Assembly: GCF_001517425.1 (NCBI RefSeq)
Contig: NZ_FBWL01000170.1
Span: 124,001 to 188,000, forward strand
Source of the DNA: Clostridium sp. C105KSO13
GTDB lineage: Bacteria > Bacillota > Clostridia > Lachnospirales > Lachnospiraceae
Length of the DNA: 64,000 nucleotides
Direction: 5' to 3'
The notes below the pieces were generated by a model. It did not search any database. It saw only the letters and a program-made list of their open reading frames with translations, and was not told where the DNA came from. Below are positions 53,473-62,021 of this stretch, one piece after another; position 1 is the first letter of the stretch, and the number at the start of each line of letters is the position of its first letter. The translations under genes were made by a program, and so were the position numbers.

Positions 53473-55025
53473 TGATATTTATCACAACGGGATCAAGAAG
53501 TTTCCAGTTTAACAGATTGTTGGAGGCTGTAGATAAAGCCATAGAGAACGGAGCAATTACTGATGAGGTTTTTGCACAAATTGGTTCCAGCAACTATCCA
53601 ATAAAAAATTATAAATATAAAGAATTTTTGAATCATGATGAATTCAATGAAAAGATGAGAAACTGTGATATTGTGTTGACCCACGGCGGCACAGGGGTAA
53701 TCGTTAACGCGGTGAAAATGGGAAAACGTGTTGTAGCAGTTCCTCGACTGGCAAAATACCAAGAGGTTGTTGATGATCATCAGATTCAGCTAGTGCAGGC
53801 ATTTGAAAAACTTGGAATGGTCACGGCATGTTATGATAGTAATAAGATTGGCATAGCGATTGAAGAGGCAAAAGGCAAAGAAGTTAAACCCTATGTATCA
53901 AACATACAGACCATTATTGATTCTATTGATGCGCTAATCTGTGGGAAGACTGAAGACAAGAAAAAGATAAGAATCTTAATGTGCAGCTCAGATAGAAAAG
54001 AAAAGGGTGGCATGAATAGTGTTATTGATCAGTTAATGGATCATGACTGGGGAGATGATTTTCAGTTTTCGTATTTGGCTACGCATGTGACGGGAAACCC
54101 ATTAAAGAAAATATTCTTCTTTGCTAATGCATATAGAAAACTAAAGAAACTCATAAAACGAGATGCGTTTGACATTATACATATTCATATGTCTTATAAG
54201 GGGAGCTTCTATAGAAAGTATTATGTAACAAAACTATGCAAGAAATATAATAAAATGGTGATAATTCACCTACATGGGTCTGAATTTAAGGATTTTTACA
54301 ATAACGGAAATTCAAAACGAAAGGCACAGATTCAAGAACTTTTTTCTATTGCAGATTCAAGTATTGTTCTTGGCGAAGATTGGAAAAAATTTATTCTGAA
54401 AATCGCACCGAAGGCCAATGTTGTTGTTATCAACAATGCGGTTTCGCTTCCAAATTTTGAAGATAAGGAAACTAATAAAGTAAGAACATTTTTATTTCTG
54501 GGAGCACTTATCCAGAGAAAAGGAGTTATTGATTTATTAGATGCTGTGAAACAGATGAAAGATCAAGGTGTTTCGGATTTTCGTCTGTCAATTGCAGGTT
54601 CTGGAGTTGAGGAGCAGCGTTTAAAAGAATATACTCGAACTAATGGATTACAAAAATATGTTGAATTTTTGGGCTGGGTTACAAAGGAACAAAAGCCAGA
54701 ACTACTGAAAAAATCTGATGTGCTTGTATTGCCTTCTTATAATGAAGGTTTGCCAATTGCTATATTAGAAGCTATGTCCTATGGCTTGCCAATTATAAGT
54801 ACAAATGTAGGGAGCATTGCGGAAGCTGTAAAGGAGAAAGAAAATGGTTTTTTAATTGAACCAGGAGATGTTGATTCTTTAGCACATGCGATGATACAGT
54901 TAACTAATAATTCGATTTTATGGAAAAAGGAATCGAGGGCGTCAAGGAATATATGCGAGACAAAATTCTCTGAAAATGTATTTTTTGAAGCTGTTGAGAA
55001 AATATATCGGGGTTTATGTAAATAA
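53472..55025 (+). CDS. Fusion: Alg13/PssE-like catalytic domain + GT4 glycosyltransferase
   Basis: This is a 517-residue protein. Residues about 1-155 are Alg13/PssE-like (MIFITTGSRSFQFNRLLEAVDKAIENG, CDIVLTHGGTGVIVNAVKMGKRVVAVPR, EVVDDHQIQLVQAFEKLG), the UDP-sugar-binding half of a split GT-B enzyme. Residues about 165-517 are a complete GT4 (MCSSDRKEKGGMNSVIDQLM, HIHMSYKGSFYRKYY, VLPSYNEGLPIAILEAMSYGLPIISTNVGSIAE). One protein thus carries two successive transferases, with the Alg14-like partner encoded upstream. Linkage and sugars are unknown. The stop overlaps the next ATG (TAATG). Confidence 0.88.
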   Translation: MIFITTGSRSFQFNRLLEAVDKAIENGAITDEVFAQIGSSNYPIKNYKYKEFLNHDEFNEKMRNCDIVLTHGGTGVIVNAVKMGKRVVAVPRLAKYQEVVDDHQIQLVQAFEKLGMVTACYDSNKIGIAIEEAKGKEVKPYVSNIQTIIDSIDALICGKTEDKKKIRILMCSSDRKEKGGMNSVIDQLMDHDWGDDFQFSYLATHVTGNPLKKIFFFANAYRKLKKLIKRDAFDIIHIHMSYKGSFYRKYYVTKLCKKYNKMVIIHLHGSEFKDFYNNGNSKRKAQIQELFSIADSSIVLGEDWKKFILKIAPKANVVVINNAVSLPNFEDKETNKVRTFLFLGALIQRKGVIDLLDAVKQMKDQGVSDFRLSIAGSGVEEQRLKEYTRTNGLQKYVEFLGWVTKEQKPELLKKSDVLVLPSYNEGLPIAILEAMSYGLPIISTNVGSIAEAVKEKENGFLIEPGDVDSLAHAMIQLTNNSILWKKESRASRNICETKFSENVFFEAVEKIYRGLCK

Positions 55026-55557
55026 TGATTAGAAAAATTAAACTTAAAATCAAAAAAATACTCCGGGGGGGGTTACAGTTGAAGAACTCCGGAAACTTGG
55101 GGCCACAATAGGTGAGGACGTAGAAATCTGGACAGATAAAATCGATAAAGGACATGCTTTTTTATTGCAAATAGGAAATAGAGTCACGATTAGCGATGCA
55201 AGAATTCTCTTACATGACGCAAGTACAAAGAGATTTATAGGCTATAGCAGAGTTGGTCGTGTAGTAATAGGAAGTGATGTTTTTATCGGAGCAGATGCTA
55301 TTATTCTTCCAGGAGTCACAATCGGAAATAATGTTGTGATTGGTGCTGGGACGGTTGTAACAAAAGATATTCCCGATAATAGTGTTGTTATAGGAGTTCC
55401 TGCTAAAGTTATAGGAAGTTGTGATGCTTTCATAAAAAGAAATGAAATGCTATTGAAACAATCCCCTAAGTATGATACTTATTGGACGAAAAAAAGTATA
55501 GAAGAAAAGAAAAAAATGCAAAAGGAGTTGAGCAATCGGCTAGGATATGATCGATGA
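55025..55557 (+). pseudogene. Left-handed beta-helix acyltransferase, out of frame at a poly-G tract (probably phase-OFF)
   Basis: ATG at 55025 overlaps the previous stop and opens [16 protein letters not shown], then a run of eight G (55065-55072) leads to an early stop after 28 codons. With nine G the frame continues [38 protein letters not shown] into the hexapeptide-repeat domain ([56 protein letters not shown]). That would give 177 residues, exactly the length of the intact paralogue at 59034. The family acetylates sugars using acetyl-CoA. Everything after the tract is well preserved, so this is more likely an ON/OFF switch than decay. Confidence 0.82.
55065..55072 (+). repeat. Poly-G tract (G8), candidate slipped-strand switch
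   Basis: Eight consecutive G residues occur in DNA that is otherwise strongly AT-rich, at codons 14-16 of the acyltransferase. One G more, or two fewer, restores the full reading frame. Confidence 0.8.
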
Positions 55558-55615
55558 TTAGTTAGTTTTCTTGATTTAAGACAATCGAAATTTTGTTAAT
55601 ATAAGGATTTGAGTG

Positions 55616-56518
55616 ATGAGAACAATGAGAGAGGATAGTCTTGTATCTGTTGTAATAACAACATATAAAAGGCCAATTGAAGTACTAAAAAGAGCAGTTG
55701 AAAGTGTGGTAAATCAAACCTACAATAATACTGAAATAATTGTAGTAAATGATTATCCGGAAGATAAATTCAATGCGACGAAAATTAGAGAAATGCTGTT
55801 AGCCTTTCCGAATAAAACAATTCAATATATTGAACCGGAGCATAATTCAGGAGCTTGCGCAGCGAGAAATATGGGCTTATCTATAGCCAATGGTGCATAC
55901 ATTGCGTTTTTAGACGATGATGATTATTGGTTAAATGAAAAAATTGAAATTCAGCTCTCAGGATTCTGTGCAGATGATATTGGAGTTGTTTATACACCGT
56001 ATTATTTAAAGTATAAGGACAAACAAGAAATTGTTAGAACAGATGCAATTAGCGGTAAGTTAACGGAATCTCTTTTATATAGAAATACAATGTGTATTTT
56101 CCCACTTATGAGAACTAGTTTGGTTCGTAAGTTAGGTGGATTTGATGTTGAACTTACGGCTAGTCAGGAACATGACTTGTTGCTAAGATTATCTGAAATT
56201 TGTGACTTTAATTTTGTAGATAAACCAACTGCTGTATATGATGTTTCAGAAGAATCTATTTCAATGAATATTCCTAAGAAAATAAAAGCTTTTGAAATGT
56301 TTCAAGCTAAACACAAGGAATTGTATAATAGCTATCCAGACGCTTTGTATTACCAGATTATTAGAATGGTCAATAATATGAATAATGCTGGACAGTATAA
56401 ATATGCTCTAAGATTATGGAAAAAGGCTATAAAAATAAAACCTTTTTCTGCATCAAATATCATACAACCGATAAAAGGATATATAAAAAGATTGATGAGG
56501 AGAAAAGCATTCCACTGA
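55616..56518 (+). CDS. GT2-family glycosyltransferase
   Basis: This is a 300-residue GT-A enzyme. The nucleotide-binding start SVVITTYKRPIEVLKRAVESVVNQTYNNTEIIVVNDYPEDK and the metal motif AFLDDDDYWL are present, as is the later block GGFDVELTASQEHDLLLRLSEICDFNFVDKPTAVYDV. A C-terminal basic tail may attach it to the membrane. The start ATG at 55616 follows AAGGATTTGAGTG; GTG at 55613 is an alternative. It adds one sugar of the repeat unit; specificity is unknown. Confidence 0.88.
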   Translation: MRTMREDSLVSVVITTYKRPIEVLKRAVESVVNQTYNNTEIIVVNDYPEDKFNATKIREMLLAFPNKTIQYIEPEHNSGACAARNMGLSIANGAYIAFLDDDDYWLNEKIEIQLSGFCADDIGVVYTPYYLKYKDKQEIVRTDAISGKLTESLLYRNTMCIFPLMRTSLVRKLGGFDVELTASQEHDLLLRLSEICDFNFVDKPTAVYDVSEESISMNIPKKIKAFEMFQAKHKELYNSYPDALYYQIIRMVNNMNNAGQYKYALRLWKKAIKIKPFSASNIIQPIKGYIKRLMRRKAFH

Positions 56519-56572
56519 GATACTATTTTGTATATGGTGTCCGTATGTAGAAGTAATGCTAGGCAATGTAGA

Positions 56573-57724
56573 ATGAAAAAAATAGCTATTTTTACGCCGA
56601 CTATATATGCAATCGGCGGTGAATCACGGGTTGTAACAGTAATTGCAAATGAATTGTGCAAAGATCATGATGTTACAATTTTTACACGGGAAAAAAAATT
56701 ATTAGACAGCATATACGGACTTAAAGATAATATAGAAGTGGTATCTTATTATCCATATTCTCGGAAGCCTGTAGCTTCTGCAATCCGCTATATCTACAGA
56801 AAAACAAAACTATCTTTTTTTGAAAATAATATATGGTTACTAGACTATGCGTATTATTCAAAAGATGCTGTAAAAAAAATGAGACGTAATATATCGGACA
56901 AATTTGACATTATTATTGCAGTATCAGGAGATATGTCTGTTTTACTTGGAAAATGCAATTTGACGGAAAAAATAACCATAGGATGGGAACATAATTCGTA
57001 TGAAGCATATTTTGAAACACCGCATAGATACTTGTGGAAGAGGGAAAAAATATTTGTAAAAGCAGTGCAAAAACTGACGCACTGCATAGTGTTGAATGAG
57101 GATATTGCGGAAAAATACAAGAATAATCTAAAAATTCAATGTGAATATATATATAATCCGAGAAGTTTTGTGAGTGTAGAAAAGTCTAAATTGAACAATA
57201 AGCAGTTTATTGCATGTGGTAACTTTGTGCAAGCCAAGGGATTTGATCTGCTCATTGAATCTTTTAATATATTTTCAAAAAGTAATAAAGAGTGGAATTT
57301 AGTAATTGCGGGGGATGGATGCGATTATGGAAAAATCAAAGAAAAGGTTATTAAATATGGCTTGCAAGGTAGAGTTGAATTGCCGGGATATTTAAAGGAT
57401 GTAAAGCCACTTTTATTGGAATCTTCAGTATATTTGCTATCTTCTAGGTGGGAAGGATTTCCTATGTGTGTAACAGAGGCTTTTGAAATAGGATTGCCCG
57501 TTATATGCTATGATATTCCAGCTGTTATACCGTTAACGAGAAATAAAGAAGGTATTGTTGTGGAAAAGTTTGATACTAAGAAGTTTGCGGATGCAATGTT
57601 AGAACTATCAAATAATACCGAACTGCGGAGAGAAATGGCTACTAATGCGTTAAGAATGGCTGATTCAATTTCAATAGAGAATATAGCGGCAGAGTGGAAC
57701 GCACTAATAGAAAAAAATAATTAG
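56573..57724 (+). CDS. GT4-family glycosyltransferase
   Basis: This is a 383-residue GT-B enzyme: KKIAIFTPTIYAIGGESRVVTVIANELCKDHDV at the start, GNFVQAKGFDLLIESF in the middle, and the donor-site block LLSSRWEGFPMCVTEAFEIGLPVICYDIPAVIP with the E-x7-E motif near the end. The ATG at 56573 is chosen for the conserved start; upstream in-frame starts lack a ribosome binding site. It is a retaining transferase of the repeat-unit pathway. Confidence 0.9.
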   Translation: MKKIAIFTPTIYAIGGESRVVTVIANELCKDHDVTIFTREKKLLDSIYGLKDNIEVVSYYPYSRKPVASAIRYIYRKTKLSFFENNIWLLDYAYYSKDAVKKMRRNISDKFDIIIAVSGDMSVLLGKCNLTEKITIGWEHNSYEAYFETPHRYLWKREKIFVKAVQKLTHCIVLNEDIAEKYKNNLKIQCEYIYNPRSFVSVEKSKLNNKQFIACGNFVQAKGFDLLIESFNIFSKSNKEWNLVIAGDGCDYGKIKEKVIKYGLQGRVELPGYLKDVKPLLLESSVYLLSSRWEGFPMCVTEAFEIGLPVICYDIPAVIPLTRNKEGIVVEKFDTKKFADAMLELSNNTELRREMATNALRMADSISIENIAAEWNALIEKNN

Positions 57725-57737
57725 GAAGGTAGATATA

Positions 57738-58928
57738 GTGGTAATTGACATTAGACATCTAAAAAATAAAAATTATTTTCAACTTATTGTGTTGGCAATA
57801 ACTTCTTTCATTATACCTTTTTATATATGTGATACCAATAGGCATAATCTTCTGTTTACTATGGCAGAAATACCATTGCTTATCCTATTACTTATGAATT
57901 TAAAAAAGATGAGAGTACGTAGGAATATAGGATATATAGTGTTAGTAATACTCTATTTTTTGACTTTTTTATATTACGATATTTTTTACCTAAAATGTTA
58001 TTGGGCACTTTGCTATAAAGTGGGCTCTTTTTTGTTGCTATGGGATTTTGATTCGTGTGAATCGTATGAAGGTATAAGAAAAGATTCGTTATATTCAGAG
58101 TTGACCGATACAATATTAAGTATATTTTCATTTACAGTTATTCTTAGTTTGATATCTAATATGATTGGTGTCGATGCTATTTTTCTTGATGTGAATCAGT
58201 TTCATTTAAGAAGTGCGAAAAGTGGTGTGTTCCTAGATGAACGATTGACGTGGGTTTTTATGCATAAAAGCTCTTATGGTCTATTACTGGTTTTGGCTTT
58301 AGCACTTTTGATGAAAAGAAGAAATTTTCTTTTCAGAAGACTGTGGATTTGCATTTATTTTATTGCGGCGATAAGAATTAATTCTATGGTATCTATTGTA
58401 TGTATGGGAATGGTTTTATTCGCCTATTATATAAAAACAAAAGAATTAGATAAAAAAACAATGATTAAACTTTTTTTTGCATTTTTTGTTGGTTTAATAA
58501 TTGCAGGAGCCGTTTTTTATATTGTTGAATCGAAAAGAAATGTATCGAGTTTGGGTGATAGAGCATATATTTGGGCTATTTATGCGGATTCATTAGCAAA
58601 ATATCCTCATGGTATGGGAAAAAGTTTTTTTTCAGATTCTTTTTGGCTGGCCGCTGGTGGACGCTATATTAACAACTTTCACAATGTTTTTTTTAATGAG
58701 ATGATTCATTACTCAGTACCAGTTGGGATTATGTTTATAGTACTGGTTTTGTACTATCCAATAAAATACATTGTATCAAATTCGTCTAAATTATACAGTG
58801 TTTTGCTGTTGATTTCATTTTGTTTACCAATGTATTTTGACCAAGCATTGAATGATTTGATATTCCCGGTGTTTCTTATTATGCTGAAGCTGTGTTTTAG
58901 CAATTCAAATGCTAGTGATGAAGTATAA
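57738..58928 (+). CDS. Wzy-like O-antigen/capsule polymerase
   Basis: This is a 396-residue polytopic membrane protein with about ten hydrophobic segments and a larger outside loop (FHLRSAKSGVFLDERLTWVFMHKSSYGL) typical of Wzy/WaaL proteins. A later loop has SLAKYPHGMGKSFFSDSFWLAAGGRYINNFHNVFFNEMIHY, resembling the conserved H-N-x-F region of O-antigen polymerases. It starts with GTG at 57738 behind AGGAAGGTAG. It most likely joins repeat units outside the membrane. Sequence conservation in this family is low. Confidence 0.8.
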   Translation: MVIDIRHLKNKNYFQLIVLAITSFIIPFYICDTNRHNLLFTMAEIPLLILLLMNLKKMRVRRNIGYIVLVILYFLTFLYYDIFYLKCYWALCYKVGSFLLLWDFDSCESYEGIRKDSLYSELTDTILSIFSFTVILSLISNMIGVDAIFLDVNQFHLRSAKSGVFLDERLTWVFMHKSSYGLLLVLALALLMKRRNFLFRRLWICIYFIAAIRINSMVSIVCMGMVLFAYYIKTKELDKKTMIKLFFAFFVGLIIAGAVFYIVESKRNVSSLGDRAYIWAIYADSLAKYPHGMGKSFFSDSFWLAAGGRYINNFHNVFFNEMIHYSVPVGIMFIVLVLYYPIKYIVSNSSKLYSVLLLISFCLPMYFDQALNDLIFPVFLIMLKLCFSNSNASDEV

Positions 58929-59033
58929 TACAGTGGCATCAGATATTGATGATGAACCTATTAATATTTGGGTTGATATTATATTATTATTTATACTGTT
59001 ATTTGATGGAGAAATGGAGATTTGGAGATTTTT

Positions 59034-59567
59034 ATGAAACGATTATTAGAGTGGATTAAGAGAAGGAAGATTAGAAAAGGAATGACTCCAGATATTCTAA
59101 GGGAATATGGAGCATCAATTGGAAATAATGTTGTTATATGGACGAATAAAATTGATTTGGGTCATGCTTTTTTACTTACAATTGGAAATAACGTAACAAT
59201 TTCAGATGCCAGAATACTATTGCATGATGCGAGTACTAAGATGGCGTTAAAATATAGTCGTGTCGGCAGAGTGACCATTGGGGACAATGTTTTTATAGGA
59301 GCTGATTCAATTATTCTACCTTCAATAACAATAGGCAATAATGTAGTTGTTGGAGCAGGTACGGTTGTTACTAAGGATGTGCCAGACAATTCAGTGATTG
59401 TTGGAAACCCTGGAAGAATTATTGCTTCATATGATGAATTTATAAATAGAAACAAGCAGCTACTTGATGGGGGGGCGGTTTATAATACATATTGGAAATA
59501 TAAAAGCGAAGATGAAAAAAAATTAATGAAGAAAGAACTTAAGGATGGTATTGGATTTGATGTTTGA
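59034..59567 (+). CDS. Left-handed beta-helix acyltransferase (paralogue of the phase-OFF gene)
   Basis: This 177-residue enzyme aligns along its full length with the gene at 55025: a basic start ([18 protein letters not shown]), [22 protein letters not shown], then hexapeptide repeats ([56 protein letters not shown]). The His in LLHDAST is in the likely active site. The ATG at 59034 follows GGAGAT. A run of seven G (59469-59475) lies in frame near the C-terminus. It probably O-acetylates a sugar of the polymer. Confidence 0.88.
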   Translation: MKRLLEWIKRRKIRKGMTPDILREYGASIGNNVVIWTNKIDLGHAFLLTIGNNVTISDARILLHDASTKMALKYSRVGRVTIGDNVFIGADSIILPSITIGNNVVVGAGTVVTKDVPDNSVIVGNPGRIIASYDEFINRNKQLLDGGAVYNTYWKYKSEDEKKLMKKELKDGIGFDV

Positions 59568-59632
59568 ATGCGGAGTTATTCTAATTATAAATATCTTTTT
59601 TTATACCATGTTATCGGTATGGGTTACTTATA

Positions 59633-61087
59633 ATGAATAATAATAAATTTTTAAAGCATTTTACTATCATAGGTGCAGGAACAGCAATTAATTTACTAGT
59701 TGGACTATTTACAACACCTTTAATTACACGTCTAGTCGATCCTGTAGAATATGGTCAATATTCTATTTTTACAATGTATTCCAGCATTGCAGTCATGGTT
59801 TTATGTATGGGATTGGATCAGGCATTGGTGAGATTCTATTATGAAAAAGATGATTTGAGTTATAAAAGAGCATTGCTGTTTAAATGTGTTAGAATTCCAC
59901 TTATTTTAAGTGTGATTGCTACTATAATTATAACCATATGTGCATATAGTAATTTAATTAATTTTGAATTTCCAGCTCTAATTATGGTGCTGCTTTGTGT
60001 ATATTCATTTGCTGAATTAGTGTATAGGTTTAGCCTCTTGATTGTACGCTTAGAATATAAAAGTAAACTGTATTCTGTTTTAAATGTAATAAAGAAAGTG
60101 GCATATGTGTGTGTGGCCCTTTTTTTTCTTGTTATAGTAAAAGGTGATGACTTGCTGATACTGTCGGTAAGTATACTAGTTGCAACGTCACTATGTGTAA
60201 TCATTAGCATGATTATGCAAGCAAAGATGTGGAATATCTTTCAAAATAGAGAGTCGGATTGCTCTATAGAGTATAAAACCATTTTGACATATGCATATCC
60301 ATATGTTATTACTATGGGAGTAACAACCTTATTTCAAGCAATAGACAAAATAGCATTAAATATGTATTGTACATATACCGAAGTAGGAATATATTCGTCA
60401 ACAATGACCTTGGTCCATATTTTTGCGATTATTCAAACTACATTCAATACACTTTGGTCTCCAATGGCAGTTGAACATTATACAAAAAATCCAGAGGATA
60501 AGAAGTTTTATCAAAAAGGAAATCAGATTATAACGGTTGTTATGTTCTTCCTTGGAATTTCCCTTATTTTGGTTAAAGATGTATTTGCCGTATTGTTAGG
60601 AGAAAAGTATCGAGAGGCTGCGTACATTTTACCCTTTTTGATTTTTAATCCAATTATGTATACAATTTCTGAAACTACTGTGACGGGATTAGTATTTAAA
60701 AAGAAAAGCAAGGTACAGGTAATAGTTGCATTGGGAGCGTGTTTAACAAACATAATAGGAAATAATATATTGGTTCCTGTATTAAAATGCCAAGGTGCAG
60801 CGATATCAACGGGAATTTCATATATTGTTTTCTTTTCATTAAGGACATATTTATCTAATAAATATTTTCCGGTTGATTTCAAATTGAAAAAGTTTTACTT
60901 ATTAACATTTGTTGTTAGTTTGTATGCATTGTATAATACCTTTGTTATATTTAACATTGGATCAGTTCTAGGCTATATGGTCTGCTTGCTTTTGCTTGGT
61001 ATTCTTTATAAAGATACTATTTGTTGGGGAATAAAATATATTATTAATTTTATAAGCCAGAAAAACAGTGATACTAGACAACGCTAA
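59633..61087 (+). CDS. Wzx-type oligosaccharide flippase
   Basis: This is a 484-residue membrane protein with 12-14 predicted helices. The start (FTIIGAGTAINLLVGLFTTPLITRLVDPVEYGQYSIFTMYSSI) is typical of Wzx flippases, which turn undecaprenyl-linked repeat units to the outer face. The central part has YAYPYVITMGVTTLFQAIDKIAL. It is the last gene of the acquired cassette, and unrelated mobile-element-like sequence begins at its stop. Confidence 0.9.
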   Translation: MNNNKFLKHFTIIGAGTAINLLVGLFTTPLITRLVDPVEYGQYSIFTMYSSIAVMVLCMGLDQALVRFYYEKDDLSYKRALLFKCVRIPLILSVIATIIITICAYSNLINFEFPALIMVLLCVYSFAELVYRFSLLIVRLEYKSKLYSVLNVIKKVAYVCVALFFLVIVKGDDLLILSVSILVATSLCVIISMIMQAKMWNIFQNRESDCSIEYKTILTYAYPYVITMGVTTLFQAIDKIALNMYCTYTEVGIYSSTMTLVHIFAIIQTTFNTLWSPMAVEHYTKNPEDKKFYQKGNQIITVVMFFLGISLILVKDVFAVLLGEKYREAAYILPFLIFNPIMYTISETTVTGLVFKKKSKVQVIVALGACLTNIIGNNILVPVLKCQGAAISTGISYIVFFSLRTYLSNKYFPVDFKLKKFYLLTFVVSLYALYNTFVIFNIGSVLGYMVCLLLLGILYKDTICWGIKYIINFISQKNSDTRQR

Positions 61088-61363
61088 CAGAACGTATGCG
61101 CCATTTGAAAATGAACGAAAACTGTTGAATATTTCTGATGCGAAAGGGATATGGGAGCGAGAACTCCCCACGCTACTCGGACAAATCAAAAAATTACACA
61201 CCTCTTCGTGGTAAGCAGCAGACAACGATTTTATGATCGGCGAAGATGTGAGAAAAGAAAATAGTCAGGAAGAGTCAGAATGGATTATAAAGAACGATTC
61301 CGCAATATACTGAAGCAACTTAATAGTGACTCCAATAAAGCACGGTATAATGTTTAACACAGA
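61079..61363 (+). other. Junction region with ORF remnants, no intact gene
   Basis: A frame from 61079 to 61214 reads NANRTYAPFENERKLLNISD and ends HTSSW, with no start of its own; it looks like the C-terminal end of an unrelated protein. A further short frame from 61279 (MDYKERFRNILKQLNSDSNK) stops after about 25 codons. These appear to be ends of genes disrupted when the polysaccharide cassette was joined to a mobile element. No family was recognised. Confidence 0.45.
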
Positions 61364-61549
61364 GTGACTGCTCTGAAGAAGGCCGAAAAAGAAGTGGCAT
61401 CTCTGGAAGCGAAGAAGGTAAAGGCAGATGCTAAGGCCGCTGAAGAAGCTAATAAGACCGAAGCGGAGGCTGTGCTGAAGAAGCTGCTGGCAAGCGGTAT
61501 GAGTGCGGACGAGATTCTGGAAAAGCTGAAATCGGTGTGGACAAACTGA
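61364..61549 (+). CDS. Small charged coiled-coil-like ORF of mobile-element type
   Basis: This 61-residue frame starts with GTG and is rich in Ala, Lys and Glu (KKAEKEVASLEAKKVKADAK), ending in ASGMSADEILEKLKSVWTN. The composition suggests a helical coiled coil. No good ribosome binding site precedes it and a stop codon lies just upstream, so it may be the 3' end of a longer broken gene. A strong terminator overlaps its end. Confidence 0.45.
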   Translation: MTALKKAEKEVASLEAKKVKADAKAAEEANKTEAEAVLKKLLASGMSADEILEKLKSVWTN

Positions 61550-61576
61550 ACTCCAGGAGTTCACACCGTATTTTTT
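61533..61576 (+). terminator. Strong rho-independent terminator
   Basis: CGGTGTG (61533-61539) pairs with CACACCG (61562-61568) and encloses the palindrome GAACTCCAGGAGTTC (61548-61562). TATTTTTT follows. Confidence 0.8.
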
Positions 61577-61587
61577 GAAGGTTGCCG

Positions 61588-61613
61588 TATAGTTTGTAAC
61601 GAAAATAAAATGA
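61588..61613 (+). repeat. 26-bp repeat, copy 1
   Basis: TATAGTTTGTAACGAAAATA and six more bases match the segment at 63217-63242 at 23 of 26 positions. Each copy lies beside a GAACTCCxGGAGTTC palindrome (61548 and 63241). The two copies bracket the VOC, HTH and 112-residue ORFs. Confidence 0.6.
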
Positions 61614-61637
61614 GAATAAAAATGGAGCGTAAGAAAA

Positions 61638-62021
61638 ATGAATTTATCAAAAATACACCACATTGCAATCATTGTATCTGATTACGAAGCTGCAAAGGAT
61701 TTCTATGTGAACAAACTGGGCTTCTCTGTTATCAGAGAAAACTACCGTCCAGAGCGTAAAGATTGGAAGCTGGATCTTCGTGTTAACAAACACACAGAGC
61801 TGGAAATTTTTGCAGAGGAAAATCCTCCGAAGCGTGTGAACCGCCCGGAAGCCTGTGGCTTGCGTCACCTTGCATTTTGTGTGGAGAGCGTGGAGCAGAC
61901 GGTGAATGAGCTGGCGGAGGTAGGAATTGAATGTGAGCCAATTCGTGTGGATGATTACACCGGCAAGAAGATGACATTCTTCCATGACCCGGATGGACTG
62001 CCGCTGGAGCTGCATGAGTAA
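61638..62021 (+). CDS. VOC-family (glyoxalase/bleomycin resistance fold) protein, YaeR-like
   Basis: This is a 127-residue single VOC domain pair. The opening MNLSKIHHIAIIVSDYEAAKDFYVNKLGFSVI has the first metal-binding His; FAEENPPKRVNRPEACGLRHLAFCVES and MTFFHDPDGLPLELHE complete the site with a His and the final Glu. It resembles YaeR/SMU1112c-type metal-dependent VOC proteins of unknown substrate. The gene lies in a mobile-element-like segment and its end overlaps the start of the next gene. Confidence 0.9.
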   Translation: MNLSKIHHIAIIVSDYEAAKDFYVNKLGFSVIRENYRPERKDWKLDLRVNKHTELEIFAEENPPKRVNRPEACGLRHLAFCVESVEQTVNELAEVGIECEPIRVDDYTGKKMTFFHDPDGLPLELHE

